NCBI RefSeq assembly: GCF_002288925.2
Contig: NW_022098076.1
Coordinates: forward strand, 67,001,964-67,065,963
Direction of reading: 5' to 3'
DNA from: Delphinapterus leucas
Lineage: Eukaryota > Chordata > Mammalia > Artiodactyla > Monodontidae
DNA: 64,000 bases
Numbering within the stretch: position 1 is the first letter of the stretch; the number at the start of each line of letters is the position of its first letter. Of this stretch, positions 1 to 12,782 are shown piece after piece. Both the position numbers and the translations under genes were made by a program. Under the pieces are notes generated by a model. That model did not search any database. It saw only the letters and a list, made by a program, of their open reading frames with translations, and was not told the DNA's origin.

Positions 1-1002
1 TCCAAAGGCTCAGAAGTGAGAGTATGCTTTATGTACCAAAGAATAGCAAGAAGTGGCCTGAATAGAGTGAGCAAGAGGGATAGCGGTTGGAGATGAACTT
101 TCTGATACAGTCTTTACAGTACTTCATGATGTGATGGGAACAGCAATAAAAATCTTTTGTGCAAGACAGAGATTCAGTGATTATCATATAGCAAAGTACT
201 TGAGTTGCTTAACGTAAGGATGAGTTTACTTGTTTGCTTTTTACATAAGACAAGTATTCCAAAGTTTCCGATCTTTTTAACAATGGCAAGCAAGGGATGA
301 CTTGCAAGGGATATGTTACCTAACAGATATTTTTGAAAGAAACGAATTCCTTTCAACTGTCCTTTCTGAGAGAAAGTGGCATTTTAACAATGCATGAGAG
401 GATAACTGCATTTTGAAAGAAACTTGTGCTGTGGACAGAGTATTTTGAATATAGAAGTTTGGAGATGTTCCCATACTTTTTTTTTTTTTTTTTACCTGCA
501 AACTGTAAATTTGTCACCTAAAAACTCAAATCTATATACTTTCAAAACTGGAAATAGAGTTTCTAAACTATTCAGAAGTCTTCTAGAGTTTCAGTAGGTG
601 TTGAACTTATTTGTTAAAATACAAAACCTTTTATTAGCATATAATAACTGACCAAGAGCCAGGGAGATGAAAATATACTAGTAAATCTCATCAGAAGTTT
701 GTGTAATTGACAGATGAAAATGAAAAATGATTGTTTTAAACAATAGCAGATGTTAAATCACATTTCAGAAAGTCCAAGCTTAGAATCAGATTTTTGAGTC
801 ACTGTTATAAAATACTAAATGATTTTTAATTAATCATATTAAAGCACATCATTCTCACTGTTATGAAATATTAAATGATTTATCTTTAAGAAATTAACAG
901 ATGTATTTTAATATTTATACTTATCCTAACTCTTTAAAAATTAATTTGTTTTATGATATAGGTAAAACTTGTAAATAAATATATATGCTTATATAAAATT
1001 TT

Positions 1003-1040
1003 CTTATAATTAATTTATAATCTTATAATTAATTTATAAG
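1003..1040 (+). repeat. 19-bp tandem duplication, AT-rich and near-palindromic
   Basis: cttataattaatttataa is repeated twice with period 19, followed by the perfect 12-bp palindrome gatctgcagatc at 1044-1055. Confidence 0.85.
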
Positions 1041-1848
1041 GGAGATCTGCAGATCAGAAGAGTTTGGAGATTATTGCTCTAGACTTTTATTAAACTTCTT
1101 GATCCAGTGAGTAAAAAACTGTACCTAAACCTGAGTCTGAACTCTACCCAAGAAAAGTGCTTAACTTTCCAGGGTACCATGTATAGTTTGAGAAAACATC
1201 TAATACAACCATTTTTAAAATTTTGTTCTAGTCACTGTATATTTTATTTTGAAATTTCAAATAGCATCAGAATAGGACTTTTCCCCCCCTTATAGACAGA
1301 ATATATGGGTTTTTAACAAACTAAGAGAAAATAGAGAAATATGGATGTAAAAGTTTACATGTACAGGTGGTGGTTTGGCTTTTTGAAAATTTTTTAACAT
1401 GTAAGTGGCCATGGTTAAAGACCTATTTAAGGAGCTCAGGAAGGGGTTAATAAGAGGTGACAGGAGGTGAGGACCAGAGGAAGGGTATCTATCGTTGAAA
1501 TGTGATGGTAGACTGTGATACTTAAAATTGGGATATAATTTTTCATGTGGGTATTTTTAATAACCTATTACATATATATTAAACTATTATTTATTATCAA
1601 AGGATTTTTGGCATGATTTTTAATGGTCTTAGAAATGTGGGTTCAGTGGTTTTGGGATTTTCTTGTTTTTTCATTTGTTTTTGAGGGTGTGGGGTTGGGT
1701 TTTTTTTGCTTTTTGGTAGATAGACCATAAGAGTTGACTTCCTAATTCTAAGTTCTCTCTGGATAGTATTCCCCCAAAGAGGAAATGTTACATTCATTAT
1801 GTAGTACTGAATAGTTCTGAATTCCCTTTACATTTAACAAGTTGCAGT

Positions 1849-2176
1849 ACATATCACTTATATGTGGAATCTTAAAAATACAAGAAACTAGTGAATATAA
1901 CAAAAAAGAAAAAGACTCACAGATACAGAGAACAAACTAGTGGTTACCTGCGGGGAGGGGCAATGTAGGAGTAGGGGACTAAGAGGTACAAACTATTATG
2001 TATAAAATAAGCTACAAGAATACATTGTACAACACAGGGAATATAGCCAATATTTTTTTTGCCAATATTTTATAATAACTGTAAGTGGAATATAGCCTTT
2101 AAAAATTGTGACTCACTGTACTGTACACCTGTAACTTATATAATATTGTACAACAATCATACTTCAATTTTTTTTT
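1849..2176 (+). mobile_element. L1 3' end, 5'-truncated insertion
   Basis: The sequence resembles the typical artiodactyl L1 3' UTR: 'gactcacagata', 'ggttacctg', 'gtacaacacagggaatatag', 'ctgtacacctgtaactt' and a final 'catacttcaatttt'. It is flanked by a 10-bp direct repeat aagttgcagt at 1839-1848 and 2177-2186, as expected of a target-site duplication. No coding capacity. Confidence 0.8.
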
Positions 2177-3359
2177 AAGTTGCAGTCACGACAGAGTGAT
2201 AAGTTAATTCCTTTTGTATGAATTGACAAATTCTTTCAGATGAGAGGAATGGGGGGCTTTTCGTTTTACTGGGAGCAATAGATCCATTGAGTTTGGGGGA
2301 AAAATTAAGGGCCATATATTTAATAAGCAATGATAATGTATTTCATTTCAAAATTGTCCTATGGATGGTTTATGTAGCGTGCTTTAAAATTGTTGTTTTA
2401 ATGACTTTCAACTTGGGAAAGTGTGCCTAAGTCATTATGTATCCTTAAAAGAAGGTTGTAAGAATGAGGGTTAAACAAAAAAAGGCAGAAAGAACAATAG
2501 AGAAACTAAGGTTCTGAGCAGCATTAATGAGGGTAAACACTTGTCAGGATACTATCCACTTTGAGTTCAGTCTTCTTGTTATTCCTCGAAATTCTGACTC
2601 TCTGCTAAGGCTGTTTCACAGCTCATCACTCTACATCTATGAGAAAGCCTGTGCAGAGACTATGCTGAGTGGGCTAGTTAACAGCAGCTACAGGTTAGTA
2701 GGAAATTGTTCTGGGTGCTCCTTTGGCAGTAACTATAGCATTATTACTCTATAGAGAATCACAGACTAAATTCAGCCTTGTCCATCTTTTTATCAGTCAT
2801 TTCTGGATTCATTCAGTGTTACCTGTTAATTTTTAGGTCTATAAGACTATACCATTTATACTTTAAAGTGTTTGGAGGGGCACATACATTACTTTATTAT
2901 AGACATATTTTGTAAAGCATTACTAGATTTAGCAAATTTCATTTTAAAGTGAGCGTCTATCACAAAGCTCTGTGAAAATGAGTACCTGCTGTCCAGAACC
3001 CTTAGGCTCAGACCACATACTTGATTTCTCAAGTTCCTCTAAATATGTTCATTCTTATTGCCATTGCCATAAATTTTGTTCAGGGAGCTAACCTACACAG
3101 ACCCTTTTGCCTTGGCTAAATCTAATTCTCACTCTTACAGCATGATGCTCACCTAGTTCAGGAAAGAGCAGGAGGCTCCTGCTGATTAGACTAGAGAAAC
3201 TTGGCAGTATAAATTTGACAGACAAGCTTGCCTAGATGAGTGAACTTCTAGTCTAAAAATGGTCTAAAGACGTTCCTGGGTTGCTGCTTCTGACAAAACT
3301 GGTTTGAGATTGGAACCAACAGGATTTTGATGCTGGTAAGGATGTCTAGAATTGAGATG

Positions 3360-3590
3360 TCAAGTGTGACAGTGACTCCACTACTTCGTAGCTTTGTGAC
3401 TTGGGTGAGTTACTTAAACTCTTTGTGCCTCAGTTCTTCCATCTGTAAAGTGGACATAATAATTGTACTTATCTAGCACGTAAAGTTCCTATAAGTATTA
3501 GTGAGTACTAAGTAATGTAATATATGTATATGCTTTAGCATAGCACCTGGCACATAGTAAGTTCTCAATAAATGCTAGTTGCTGTTATTA
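3360..3590 (+). repeat. MIR SINE relic
   Basis: Shows the MIR core pattern: 'tagctttgtgacttgggtga', 'cctcagttcttccatctgta', 'agcacctggcacatagtaag', then 'caataaatgctagtt'. An ancient mammalian tRNA-derived SINE. Confidence 0.85.
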
Positions 3591-4246
3591 TCCCATATAA
3601 AATCTGTATTCAACTTACCTTTATTACTTCTCAATCCAAGGATACTTTCCAGAAATGCACAGTCCTTTACCTTGAAGTTTTGCTTAATGAAAATTGTAGA
3701 ATGCCAACTTTGAAACGTGTCTATATGTAGCAGAGGGCTTCTTCCAAAATTGTTAGGAACAACCATCTGGAACATGGTAGAAGGATCACCGATCTTACTT
3801 GTACAATTGTAAATATATTCAAAACTATTTACCCAGTAGTTAAAGGAAAATAGTTGTATAGTCACTAGACTTAATGGCCAAATATTTAGTCGTTTATTCT
3901 TTCTTTCATGTCAGAAACTTTATTTTACTTGGTAGTTTTGTTCTAACAACTGTAAGAAAACAACTGACAAGTAATATTGATACATTCAGGGTTGATTACA
4001 AGAAGTCCTGAAAGAGATTAGGCTGGTTTTGACGAAAAAATTTTAGGTCCTCTGACTTCTGTAGGATGAGTAAAGGGGAGAGGAAAGGGATGGTATGGTT
4101 GTCTCCCATAAAAACTGATTTTTTTTCTACCGAATCACATATAAGGTTTATATATGTCCTTTTGTATTTCACTTTTTCTTAAAATTCATAAAAGTTTTAT
4201 GAGAACTAAAGTTGATTATCAAGATAAAGTTCTTCTTTATTTTCAG

Positions 4247-4347
4247 ATTTCAACTATTGCAGAAAGTGAAGATTCACAGGAGTCAGTGGATAGTGTAACC
4301 GATTCCCAAAAACGAAGAGAAATTCTTTCAAGGAGGCCTTCCTACAG
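4247..4347 (+). CDS. CREB1: CREB1 coding exon, N-terminal half of the kinase-inducible domain
   Basis: This 101-nt exon encodes residues 102-134 of CREB-alpha numbering plus two bases of Arg135. The reading starts ISTIAESEDSQESVDS and ends RREILSRRPSY. It contains the RRPS phosphorylation site: the TCC codon for Ser133 is at 4340-4342. Protein kinase A and CaM kinases phosphorylate this serine, which then recruits the KIX domain of CBP/p300. A pyrimidine-rich tract and CAG acceptor precede it, and a GTATGG donor follows. The intron cuts the Arg135 codon just after the phosphoserine. I did not see the optional 42-nt alpha exon in the 4.2 kb upstream; it and the earlier exons presumably lie left of the window. 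Identification rests on exact recall of the highly conserved vertebrate CREB protein. Confidence 0.98.
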
Positions 4348-6589
4348 GTATGGAAAATTAATAGTTAAATGAACTTAGAATCAGAAGAATAAAGGTACCC
4401 TTATGTAGTTGCAGATGAAGAGATGTCGGAAGGCCAATGAGCTGCTGGATTCAGGACCACACAGAATACTTCTCTTCATCTTGAGTTGCTTCTCTCAAAT
4501 AAGTAGAACCTTACTGTACAGAATAAGAGCACTTCTTACTCTGAACAGTCCTGGATAAACACTGATTTTTTTTTCCTTCTGTTTTTGTAGACTTTGCTGG
4601 CTGCTGCTTTTCTGTTAAAAAGATTGGAATACATTTGATAAGGTTATAGCATTTTCTAGCTATATGTCAATTCTGAGGCTACACTACCTACCTCACAACA
4701 CATTTCTTATGCCATGGTACTTAGCATGATAGCTGCTTGTTAATTTAATAGTTGTTCAGGGTGATGTTTTGCTGATGTTCCCTAATTTTAGGGGCACCTT
4801 ACTGTAGTTTTGTGTTCAGCTACAAAAGTTGTGTAAATCCATGCCTTGCCTCCAAGATGGACCAAAACTGTTTCTAATACTACGTAGAAATTGGCTCCAT
4901 ATTAAATATCTCCAGGAAGAGCAATTCCACAAATCTTCATAAGCTTACTTCAGAGTCTAATGAACTTCAAACTTATTCTTCCCTGCTTTAGCCTGAATTA
5001 TTTCTATTAATATATATTTCTGTTTTTCAAAGGGATGTTGAAATTTTTTTTCCCACTTGGCTGCTAAGCTAGCCTTTTTCTCTATCCTTACAAATAAATT
5101 AAGGACCCTAAATAAATACCTATAAATTGACTTCGAGGTCTTAAGAAATTCTTTGTTACTAAGTATGTGTTACCTTTATTTATACTCATAGTTTTTTCAA
5201 AATATAGCTAGTTTTGTCTTTTAACTTCGAAATGTATTTCATGTTAGTATATAAGATATTTGATCCTGAAGCAGATTCAACCTTGTACTAAGAAACAAGC
5301 TACATGGCTTCTCTATATATAAATTCTAGGCAAATCTTAGCTGTAGACCTTATATGAGTTTTACGTTGAAAAAAAATCTTTTATTTGCCTTTAATTGGCT
5401 TATAGTGTATATCCCAGCAAAAATCATTATATAGCACTTCAGTTACGAATCAAATAAAAGATGCCTGAGACCACACATGTGTAGAGAAAGCATTACTTTT
5501 ATGAAAGATGATAATATCTTCCCTTATAATCAAACCTCCATAGTGGAGTATACCATTATTTTGCTTTTGGTTTATGAACTCTTGAAACCTAGCCTCTATG
5601 TCTTGATTATAACAAGATCTTTAACAAAATTCTTAGGATGTTTTTGTGAAGTTGGAGAAATGGGAATTAAATAATACACACTGGTTTTTATTGGAACAGC
5701 CCAGCTTTATAGTGATCAGTTTTTACCCAGAGGAAATCCTTGAAGGGTTCTCACTTGCTCTCATCTGGCTTGCTATTTTTACCAGCAATTTAGCTGAAAA
5801 CATAAGAGGCCATGCTTACCAGATTTGCAAATGACAGAAACTAAAGGGCTAAGTACCCTAATAGGTGGTAGAATAAGAACCTTGAAAGATCATAGCAGCC
5901 AAGGGAAATAGATTGAAACAAATAGGATGAAATGTTGGCGATAACTGTAAAATTTCTGAGCTTGAGTTTAAAATAAAATCGATTATTCAAGTATAGGATT
6001 CTGGATTAAGAATTCATCTAAAAAATATAATTATGCTCTTTTAATTATCATTGATTAGATGTGGTTGCCAAAAAAGCCAATACACTGTAAGGCTACATTG
6101 GTTTAAAAAAAAAAAAAACCTAGTGTCTAGATTAAGGGAGGGAATTAATCCCACTGCTCAGACCACATTTGGAATACACTTTAAGAGAAAGTGAACTTTC
6201 TTGAGCGGAGAATGTCCAAGATGGTCTGGAGCAACAATTTGAAAAACTGGAAAAAAAGACTGAGAATGATTGCTGGCTTCGTGCAGAAGAGAAGTAGATT
6301 TATTTGTAGGTCTAGAAAAGTAGCTTTTAAACTTTTTTTAAACCACAATAAGGAATATATCTTTACAGTTCTCTCTTTCTTCATTATATATAGGTGTGTA
6401 TGTACACACACACGTATATACCTATATATAGGGATCTGAAGCAAAAATTAATACAAAGCAATACTCATCCTTATCATGTGTGATGCTTAGCTGTTTTTTA
6501 TTTATTGTTTATGTTGGTTGCAACATGCTTGTTTTCATGGCCCACATAGGGGTTATGACTTGAGTTTGAAAAACATTGCTCTAAAGACC

Positions 6590-6770
6590 AATACTACTCA
6601 AAATATGGTCCACAGCCCAGACTGGTAAATCAGCATCTGGTTAGAAATGCAAATTCTCAGGCCCTTACCCCATATCTAATGAATTAGAATCTCTAGGGAG
6701 GGGACCCAGGAATCTGTGTTTTAACATGCTCTTCAAGAGCTTCTTTTATATACTGAAGTTGAAAAACAAG
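6590..6770. repeat. MER5-like hAT DNA transposon relic
   Basis: The order 'actcaaaatatggtccac', 'ttagaaatgcaaattctcag', 'cccaggaatctgtgttttaa' is that of MER5A/B elements, short non-autonomous hAT-Charlie copies. Confidence 0.75.
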
Positions 6771-7384
6771 TGTTCTAGAACAGTGATACCCAAATCATGA
6801 TGTATTGACCAGCTGTCAGTTTCCAAGCTGTTTAAAATAGTTTTGTGTCTTGTTTGCAAAGAGAGAAAACCATCCTTACAGTAAAAATAGAAGTTTACTA
6901 AATAGGAACAGGCAGATGTGGAAAAGAATGAGTAAGAAATCTTACAAATGAGAAATACAATCAGGGCAATTATTTTTTTTAAAAAACAACTGTAAGAATA
7001 TTTCCTACAGTACCAATAAAGGTAATTACAAACATAAATATATAAAAGCCAGTATTATTGTAGTTTTACTTTGTAACTCCTCTTTTTCTCCCATGATTTG
7101 AAAGGCAAATGCATAAAGCAATAATTATAAATCTGTTAATGAACACACAAGACATGAAGATGTAATTTGTTACAATAACTACATAAGGGGGAAATGTTTG
7201 GTAGACGGTTAAGGCTAAGTTTCAAGCTGGTTTGTTAGAAATTTAAGATTTCAAAAAGTACTTGGGTTAGTATTTTTTTCCCCTCTTCTGTGATTATGTT
7301 ATTCATTTGAAATGTGGTAAGATTCATTTGTTTTTGTTTGTTTTCCATTTTAGAATTCTTCCGCCATCCTTGTTGATAATTAAT

Positions 7385-8400
7385 TTCTTTCTTTGAATAT
7401 GTAAAACATTAACATGGTTCCAAAAGTCAGAATTGTACATATACACACACACACACACTCAGAAGTGTCCCTCCACCCATCCTTTTTTACTTCTTTCCCA
7501 CCCACCCCCAGTAGATAACTAATCAAATTGAACTCCATCTAGTTTATCCTTTCTGACTTTTTTTCTTGAGCAGATGAACAGATACACAAATATTTTCTTA
7601 TTTTCTTATTTCACCTTCATTCGTATATAAAAGGTACCATGCTATATCCATTATTTGGATGAGCCATAGTTTATTCAACCATTCTCCTATATGTGAGCAT
7701 GGAGATTGTTTCTAGTCTTTTGCAGTTGCAGTCGATGCTGCCATGATTAATCCTATGCATATTTATTTTGTACTGTTGGAAGTATATTTTAAGGGTAAAT
7801 TCCTAGAAGTAAGATTGCTGTGTAAACACATTTGGTTTCCCAAATTCCCTCCATAAGGGTTGTGCCAGTTTTATACTTCGAACAGCAATATACAAGAGCA
7901 TGTATTTTCTCACAGCTTTGCTAACAGACTGTATTGTTATACTTTTTTTTATTTTTACCAATCTGAGAGTTGCGAAGTTAAAAATCAGGTTTTTGGTCTT
8001 TTTTTCCCCTCAGTTTTCAAGAGTTATTTGTATGTTAGGGATATTGGACCTTTATCTGTAATATATGTGAACATTTTCTCCTAGTATGTTTGATCGTCTT
8101 TGACTTTATTTTTGGTGTTCTTTGCCATAAAAAAGGATTTTTTTCCTGTAGTCAATTTTATTAATCTCTTCTTTAATTGTACCTGGATTTTGAATCATAG
8201 TCTTTCTTTATGTTCATTTTAAAGAGAAATGCATCTGTTTTTCCTATTCCTCATATGGTTTTGACATGTGCATCCCTGATCCATTTTTAGTTTATTGTTG
8301 CAAATTTTATTGTTTATTATTGTAAATTTTTTAACTGTAAAATTTAAAAATTCTCTCTTAAGCACTATCAGCTTTCTGCCAGTTTCCTGATCTTTTCCTC
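7385..8400 (-). mobile_element. L1 3' region relic, antisense
   Basis: Recognised from the reverse-oriented L1 3' sequence, including 'ccatagtttattcaacc', 'atgctgccatgattaatcc' and later 'ccttttgccaat'-type text. Contains a short (AC)n at 7441-7459. Divergent and non-coding. Confidence 0.65.
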
Positions 8401-8464
8401 TTCTTTGTATTTAGCCAGTAAATGTTACTTTTGTTTTAATTGATATAGTTCTCTGTTTTTCTAG

Positions 8465-8607
8465 GAAAATTTTGAATGACTTATCTTCTGATGCACCAGG
8501 AGTGCCAAGGATTGAAGAAGAGAAGTCTGAAGAGGAGACTTCAGCACCTGCCATCACCACTGTAACGGTGCCAACTCCGATTTACCAAACTAGCAGTGGA
8601 CAGTATA
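8465..8607 (+). CDS. CREB1: CREB1 coding exon, C-terminal half of the kinase-inducible domain
   Basis: This 143-nt exon completes Arg135 and encodes residues 136-182, KILNDLSSDAPGVPR through TSSGQY, plus the first base of Ile183. In the known KID-KIX complex this segment forms the second helix, whose ILNDL residues pack on CBP KIX. The following acidic stretch EEEKSEEE is also intact. The exon is bounded by a TTTCTAG acceptor and a GTGAGT donor, and phase carries over exactly from the previous exon (1 base left over). No frameshift or stop is present. Confidence 0.98.
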
Positions 8608-10229
8608 GTGAGTAATAGATATTTCTGTTTTGGAAAGTGCGATGAAAAACTAATGACTGCATTTTCCTTAAAGTAATCTTATAAGCGCCAGCTCTTTTCT
8701 AAATCTTGGTTGTCATTATATTTCCTTTACTTATATGCAAAGTTTTGTAACAGAAGTATTTTCTTTCCTTCAGGGTTTAGTTAGGATTGCTCAGGTATGT
8801 AAGACCTTTAAATGGCCCTTTGTTTTGTGCAGATGCATGGAGAGTCTTACAAGTTTTTCAAACCACTGCTTGAAACTGTATTTCAGTCCTCATATAGCAT
8901 ATGATGTTAATAGAAAACATGAGTTTTTCAGATAATCATTCTTTGATTATGTTTAAGGCCAAAAATGGTCTCATTTTTCATCTATTTTAATAATTCATCT
9001 TTCTTTCTAAAAGTAGCTTTTTTAAATCATATTGACGTTTCACGGTGGGGTGGAGAGGCTTGTTTGCAGTCTACCAGCACATTTAATTATTATTCCTTTT
9101 AAGATAAAAGGTAGTGTAGTGAATTATAATAATGTGAGCATAAGGACTGCTGAAATTAAGAGGGCACTTTGCTTTTTGTCACACAGAAAGCAAAGATTCC
9201 TTTTGCAGAATTATCAAAGTTTCCATTTCTCTGATGTCTCTGACACTTAGGTCTCTCTTCTTATCTTTCACCTAAATCTGTTATAAAGAACTTTTGAGTT
9301 CTGCTTTTGTTTGATCAAAGGCATTTGTGTGAATGGTACCTTTTTCCTCTCTTTTCCCAATATCTTTCTCCCTCCCAAAGTGCCTCACACATTGATGTCT
9401 TCATTTTGATTTGTTCATTAAATCCAGTGCTACCCATTATATAGTTTTCCTCCCTGTCTTCCTTAATTACAAATTAAATGTACACATTGAAACTCTTGCT
9501 GCATTGGTTTTCTAATGCCCTGGGGTAGTCTGTGTCAGAAATATGTGTAAAAGTTTGACTCCCAAGTTCATAGTTTTCCATTTACAGCTCAGCCTTGGTT
9601 TGTATAACTAATTGCATTCCAACTGAATTAAAAACAAGTAGCAGACTTTTTAGCTCAACCAAAGCGGAAACTTTTAATAGTAAGTAGAAGGCAGGCGTTT
9701 CTGACTAAGCTTCTTGTCCATTCTGTAAGCTCATTAGAGTTCACTCATTCTTTTCCTTCTTAAGTTCTTTGTTGGCAGAAATAGATACTATCTATATATG
9801 TGTATGTGTGTATTTTTTAGCCTTATATCCAAATAATTTGAGTTATTCAAGGTGTGTGTTCTAAGACCTTGATACGTGAACTTTTTTTTCTTCAACTTCA
9901 GCACGCTTGAGGGATACAGCATACTCCTGTTAGTAACGGATTCACTCACCACAGCAATTCTCACTTGAACTAGAAATAGAAAGCATGCTCTTTAGGAAAG
10001 AGGCATATCAAAATCTCAAATAGGGAAGTGAAGTTGAGGGAGGTGAAGCTGAGAAAAATAGATGTTTAATTTGGCAACTGACAGTTGCTAGTTTTAAAGG
10101 TTAATACTTTGAGATTTTAAAAGCTTTATACATATCTTTATCCCTTATTCTCTCTGTATGTGCACATATGACCTTGATGGAACTGATTTAACATTATGTT
10201 CTTGATTGTCGTTAAGAATCAGTATAACG

Positions 10230-10730
10230 ACCACTTACATATACAATATTTATATGTTTCTTAACTTACAAAAGAAATATATGGTTGTAAAAATTCAAAT
10301 GGTAGAGGTTTTTAGTGTTAATAAAAAGTAAAAACCCTTTCCATCCCTCCCCATTAGAGTTTGGTATATATCCTTCCATTCTTTTTCATTCTGTTTATAC
10401 ATACATGTGTCATGTATTTTTATACAAGTGAGACCTACATTATTTATATACCATAGACAAATATATGCATATATAGTTATGTATGTAGTTTCTTTTAATA
10501 GCTACATTGTGTTTCACTGTAAAATATAACATTTATTTAAAAATCACACACTGATGAATATTTAGGACATTTCTACTGTTTCAAACAATGCTACCTGAAC
10601 ATTCTTTTATATATATATAGTATCCTGTCCTGTCAGTGGGGATAGCATCTAAAGAGTGGAATTGTTGAAGCCAAGCCAGCCTGCCCAATTACCCTTCCCA
10701 GTGGGTACACCAATTTGTACTCCTTCAATA
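10230..10730 (-). mobile_element. L1-like relic, antisense
   Basis: Pattern 'aaattcaaatggtagagg', 'ctttccatccctcccca', 'gctacattgtgtttcac', 'gtggaattgttgaag' resembles reverse-oriented old L1 3' ends. The exact subfamily is not assigned. Confidence 0.5.
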
Positions 10731-11114
10731 AATTGTTTTTTTTTTTAACTAATACTATTATTAGTTTTGTCCATTACTTGGTTCACAGTCCCTGATTATA
10801 AAGTCTTGTTTGAGAGATTTTATTCTTAGTTAGAAAAACATATTTTATTTCACTAACTGAAACTGTTTTCATTGTGGCTCCTCAGAATCTCAGCTGGGTT
10901 TGTTTAATTATACTCTTTTCCTTCTTCTAGATTTTGTGGTAGAATCATTATACACACCTAAAGATATGTCAGTTGCTTGATTTCTATCTTTTTCTTCTTG
11001 TTTTAATGAATTTAGTTTTATTGAAAGCTATCTTAAGTCCTTTTGGAATATGAAGTATATAACTAAATATTAAGAGAAAAACAATGTTTGATAGGCTCAG
11101 ACTTGAGTTATTCA

Positions 11115-11290
11115 GAGTACTTTCATATATACATGATCTCATTTGATTTTTATAACAATTGTACTTAGTGGCTAGAACCAGATATTTTTATTTTTACAGA
11201 AGAGATAACAGATTCAAATAACAGTTTAGTGATGGAACTTGGACTAGAGCCCAGATCTCCTGATTTCTAGTTTCCTTCTTTCCTCCCACC
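11115..11290 (-). repeat. MIR-like relic, antisense
   Basis: Reverse MIR pattern: 'tctcatttgatttttataac', 'acagaagagataacagattc', 'gatggaacttggactagagc', 'cccagatctcctgatt'. Confidence 0.6.
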
Positions 11291-12174
11291 TTGAGTTCAT
11301 TGGTATGTAGTCAAGAAGAAAGTTGTGTGCATTGAATACAGTGGAATTTGCTTATTAACTCTATTTGAGAAATTGTGGTTTGATTCTGTTAACCTGATTC
11401 TTTCAAGTTATCCTGAAGTATTAATCTCAGAATAGTTTTTACATATTCCTTTTTTTCTCCTTGTCTAAGATAAGTAAAATTTATGGGATTAGCTAAAGTG
11501 GGTAGATTGTATATGCCAGTATCTTAATTTTCACAAGTATTATTTACTAAACCAAATCACAGCCATTAACTGTTATTATTTCTTGATTGAACAGTAAATA
11601 ATCCAGTTTTTCATACATAGATGACTCAGGATATTAGTTACCCAGAGCTAGCTGACAGTTGATCCCAAACTAATTCCCTTCTAACAGACAAAAAGTAACA
11701 TGCTCAAATCAGACATGTTGATTTAGTTAAAATCCATTATGCAATTTTATATGTAATATTGTGATTTTTAGTCCTTCTCTTTTTGGAAAACTTTTAACAG
11801 GGAAAGTATCTTATTAACTTTTTACATGTACTGTAGCATAAAGGTTAATTGAGGTTTTTTATAAAGTGAAATGTCTACTAGTATGAGCCAAAGTTGATTC
11901 CTTTGTAACAGATAAATGACAAGTATGATTAATTTGTGAATAATCAACGGATCCTACATGAGAATGCTTGAATAGGTAACTTAGAAATAGCAGTAAAATA
12001 TTTTTTTCTAAATGATGACCTTGGGCTCTAATTTTAAACTCCACGAGAGGTCTGTGATAATTAAGTTCCATAGGACATTTCCGTTGTTCCATTGAGCGGA
12101 CTTTTGTTACACTTCATGCATTGCTAACCGAGTTAGAGAACAGAATGCACTACTGAACTGCTTTATTAATTATG

Positions 12175-12330
12175 AATTAAATAATCATTTATTGGGTGCC
12201 TACTACATGCCCATATCTGTGCTAATAAGTACATGAACGTAGAGAAGGAAAATATTATGTAGTTAATGCCAGAATAAAGGAAGTGTGGGTCACAGAGTGG
12301 TACTTCTTGTGAACCAAGTAACTTCAAGTG
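12175..12330 (-). repeat. MIR-like relic, antisense
   Basis: 'tttattgggtgcctactaca', then 'ctgtgctaataagtac', is the reverse MIR tail. Weaker than the other copies. Confidence 0.45.
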
Positions 12331-12599
12331 GAATTTAACATTTCCTCATTTTTTATTTGTTAACTGACATTACTATAAATTATAATGTTCATAGAGTACG
12401 TTTGTATTCTTGAAATTGGATATAGGTTTCCTGAGCAGAAAGTTACTTGAGTATACAAAATCCTTCTTGGTGATGTTATTTGCTGTAATAATTTCTCCTA
12501 GATTATGCCTTGCAAATTATTCTGCTTTGAATTTAGTGTGTGTATAAGACTTACGTGGTATTAATTAAACTTGTAATAATAAAATCCATTGGGTTTTAG

Positions 12600-12782
12600 T
12601 TGCCATTACCCAGGGAGGAGCAATACAGCTGGCTAACAATGGTACCGATGGGGTACAGGGCCTGCAGACATTAACCATGACCAATGCAGCTGCCACTCAG
12701 CCGGGTACTACCATCCTACAGTATGCACAGACCACTGATGGACAGCAGATCTTAGTGCCCAGCAACCAAGTTGTTGTTCAAG
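12600..12782 (+). CDS. CREB1: CREB1 coding exon, glutamine-rich Q2 transactivation domain (first part)
   Basis: This 183-nt exon completes Ile183 and encodes residues 184-243, AITQGGAIQLANN through NQVVVQ, plus one base of Ala244. It is the Q2/constitutive activation domain, rich in Gln, Thr and small hydrophobic residues, which in CREB contacts the TFIID subunit TAF4. A TTTTAG acceptor and GTAAGA donor flank it. Reading phase is consistent with both neighbours. Confidence 0.97.

Larger units (their letters stand above)
1..4246 (+). other. CREB1: CREB1 intron upstream of the KID exon (partial)
   Basis: Non-coding AT-rich sequence with a T15-16 run near 478-494, short local duplications near 800-880 and 1003-1040, an L1 3' end and a MIR (listed separately). 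No additional CREB1 exon was recognised. Confidence 0.8.
4348..8464 (+). other. CREB1: CREB1 intron between the two KID exons
   Basis: Non-coding. It contains an AC-rich stretch near 6400-6416, a MER5-like relic at about 6590-6770 and an antisense L1 3' region near 7385-8400. Nothing else was recognised between 4348 and 6400. Confidence 0.8.
8608..12599 (+). other. CREB1: CREB1 intron before the Q2 exon
   Basis: Non-coding AT-rich DNA. It holds an L1-like antisense relic near 10230-10730 and MIR-like pieces near 11115-11290 and 12175-12330. I see nothing specific elsewhere. Confidence 0.8.

Noticed and set aside
1..4246. Search for the alternative CREB-alpha exon (42 nt)
   Set aside because: No sequence encoding the expected peptide was found with splice sites; it is presumably outside the window.
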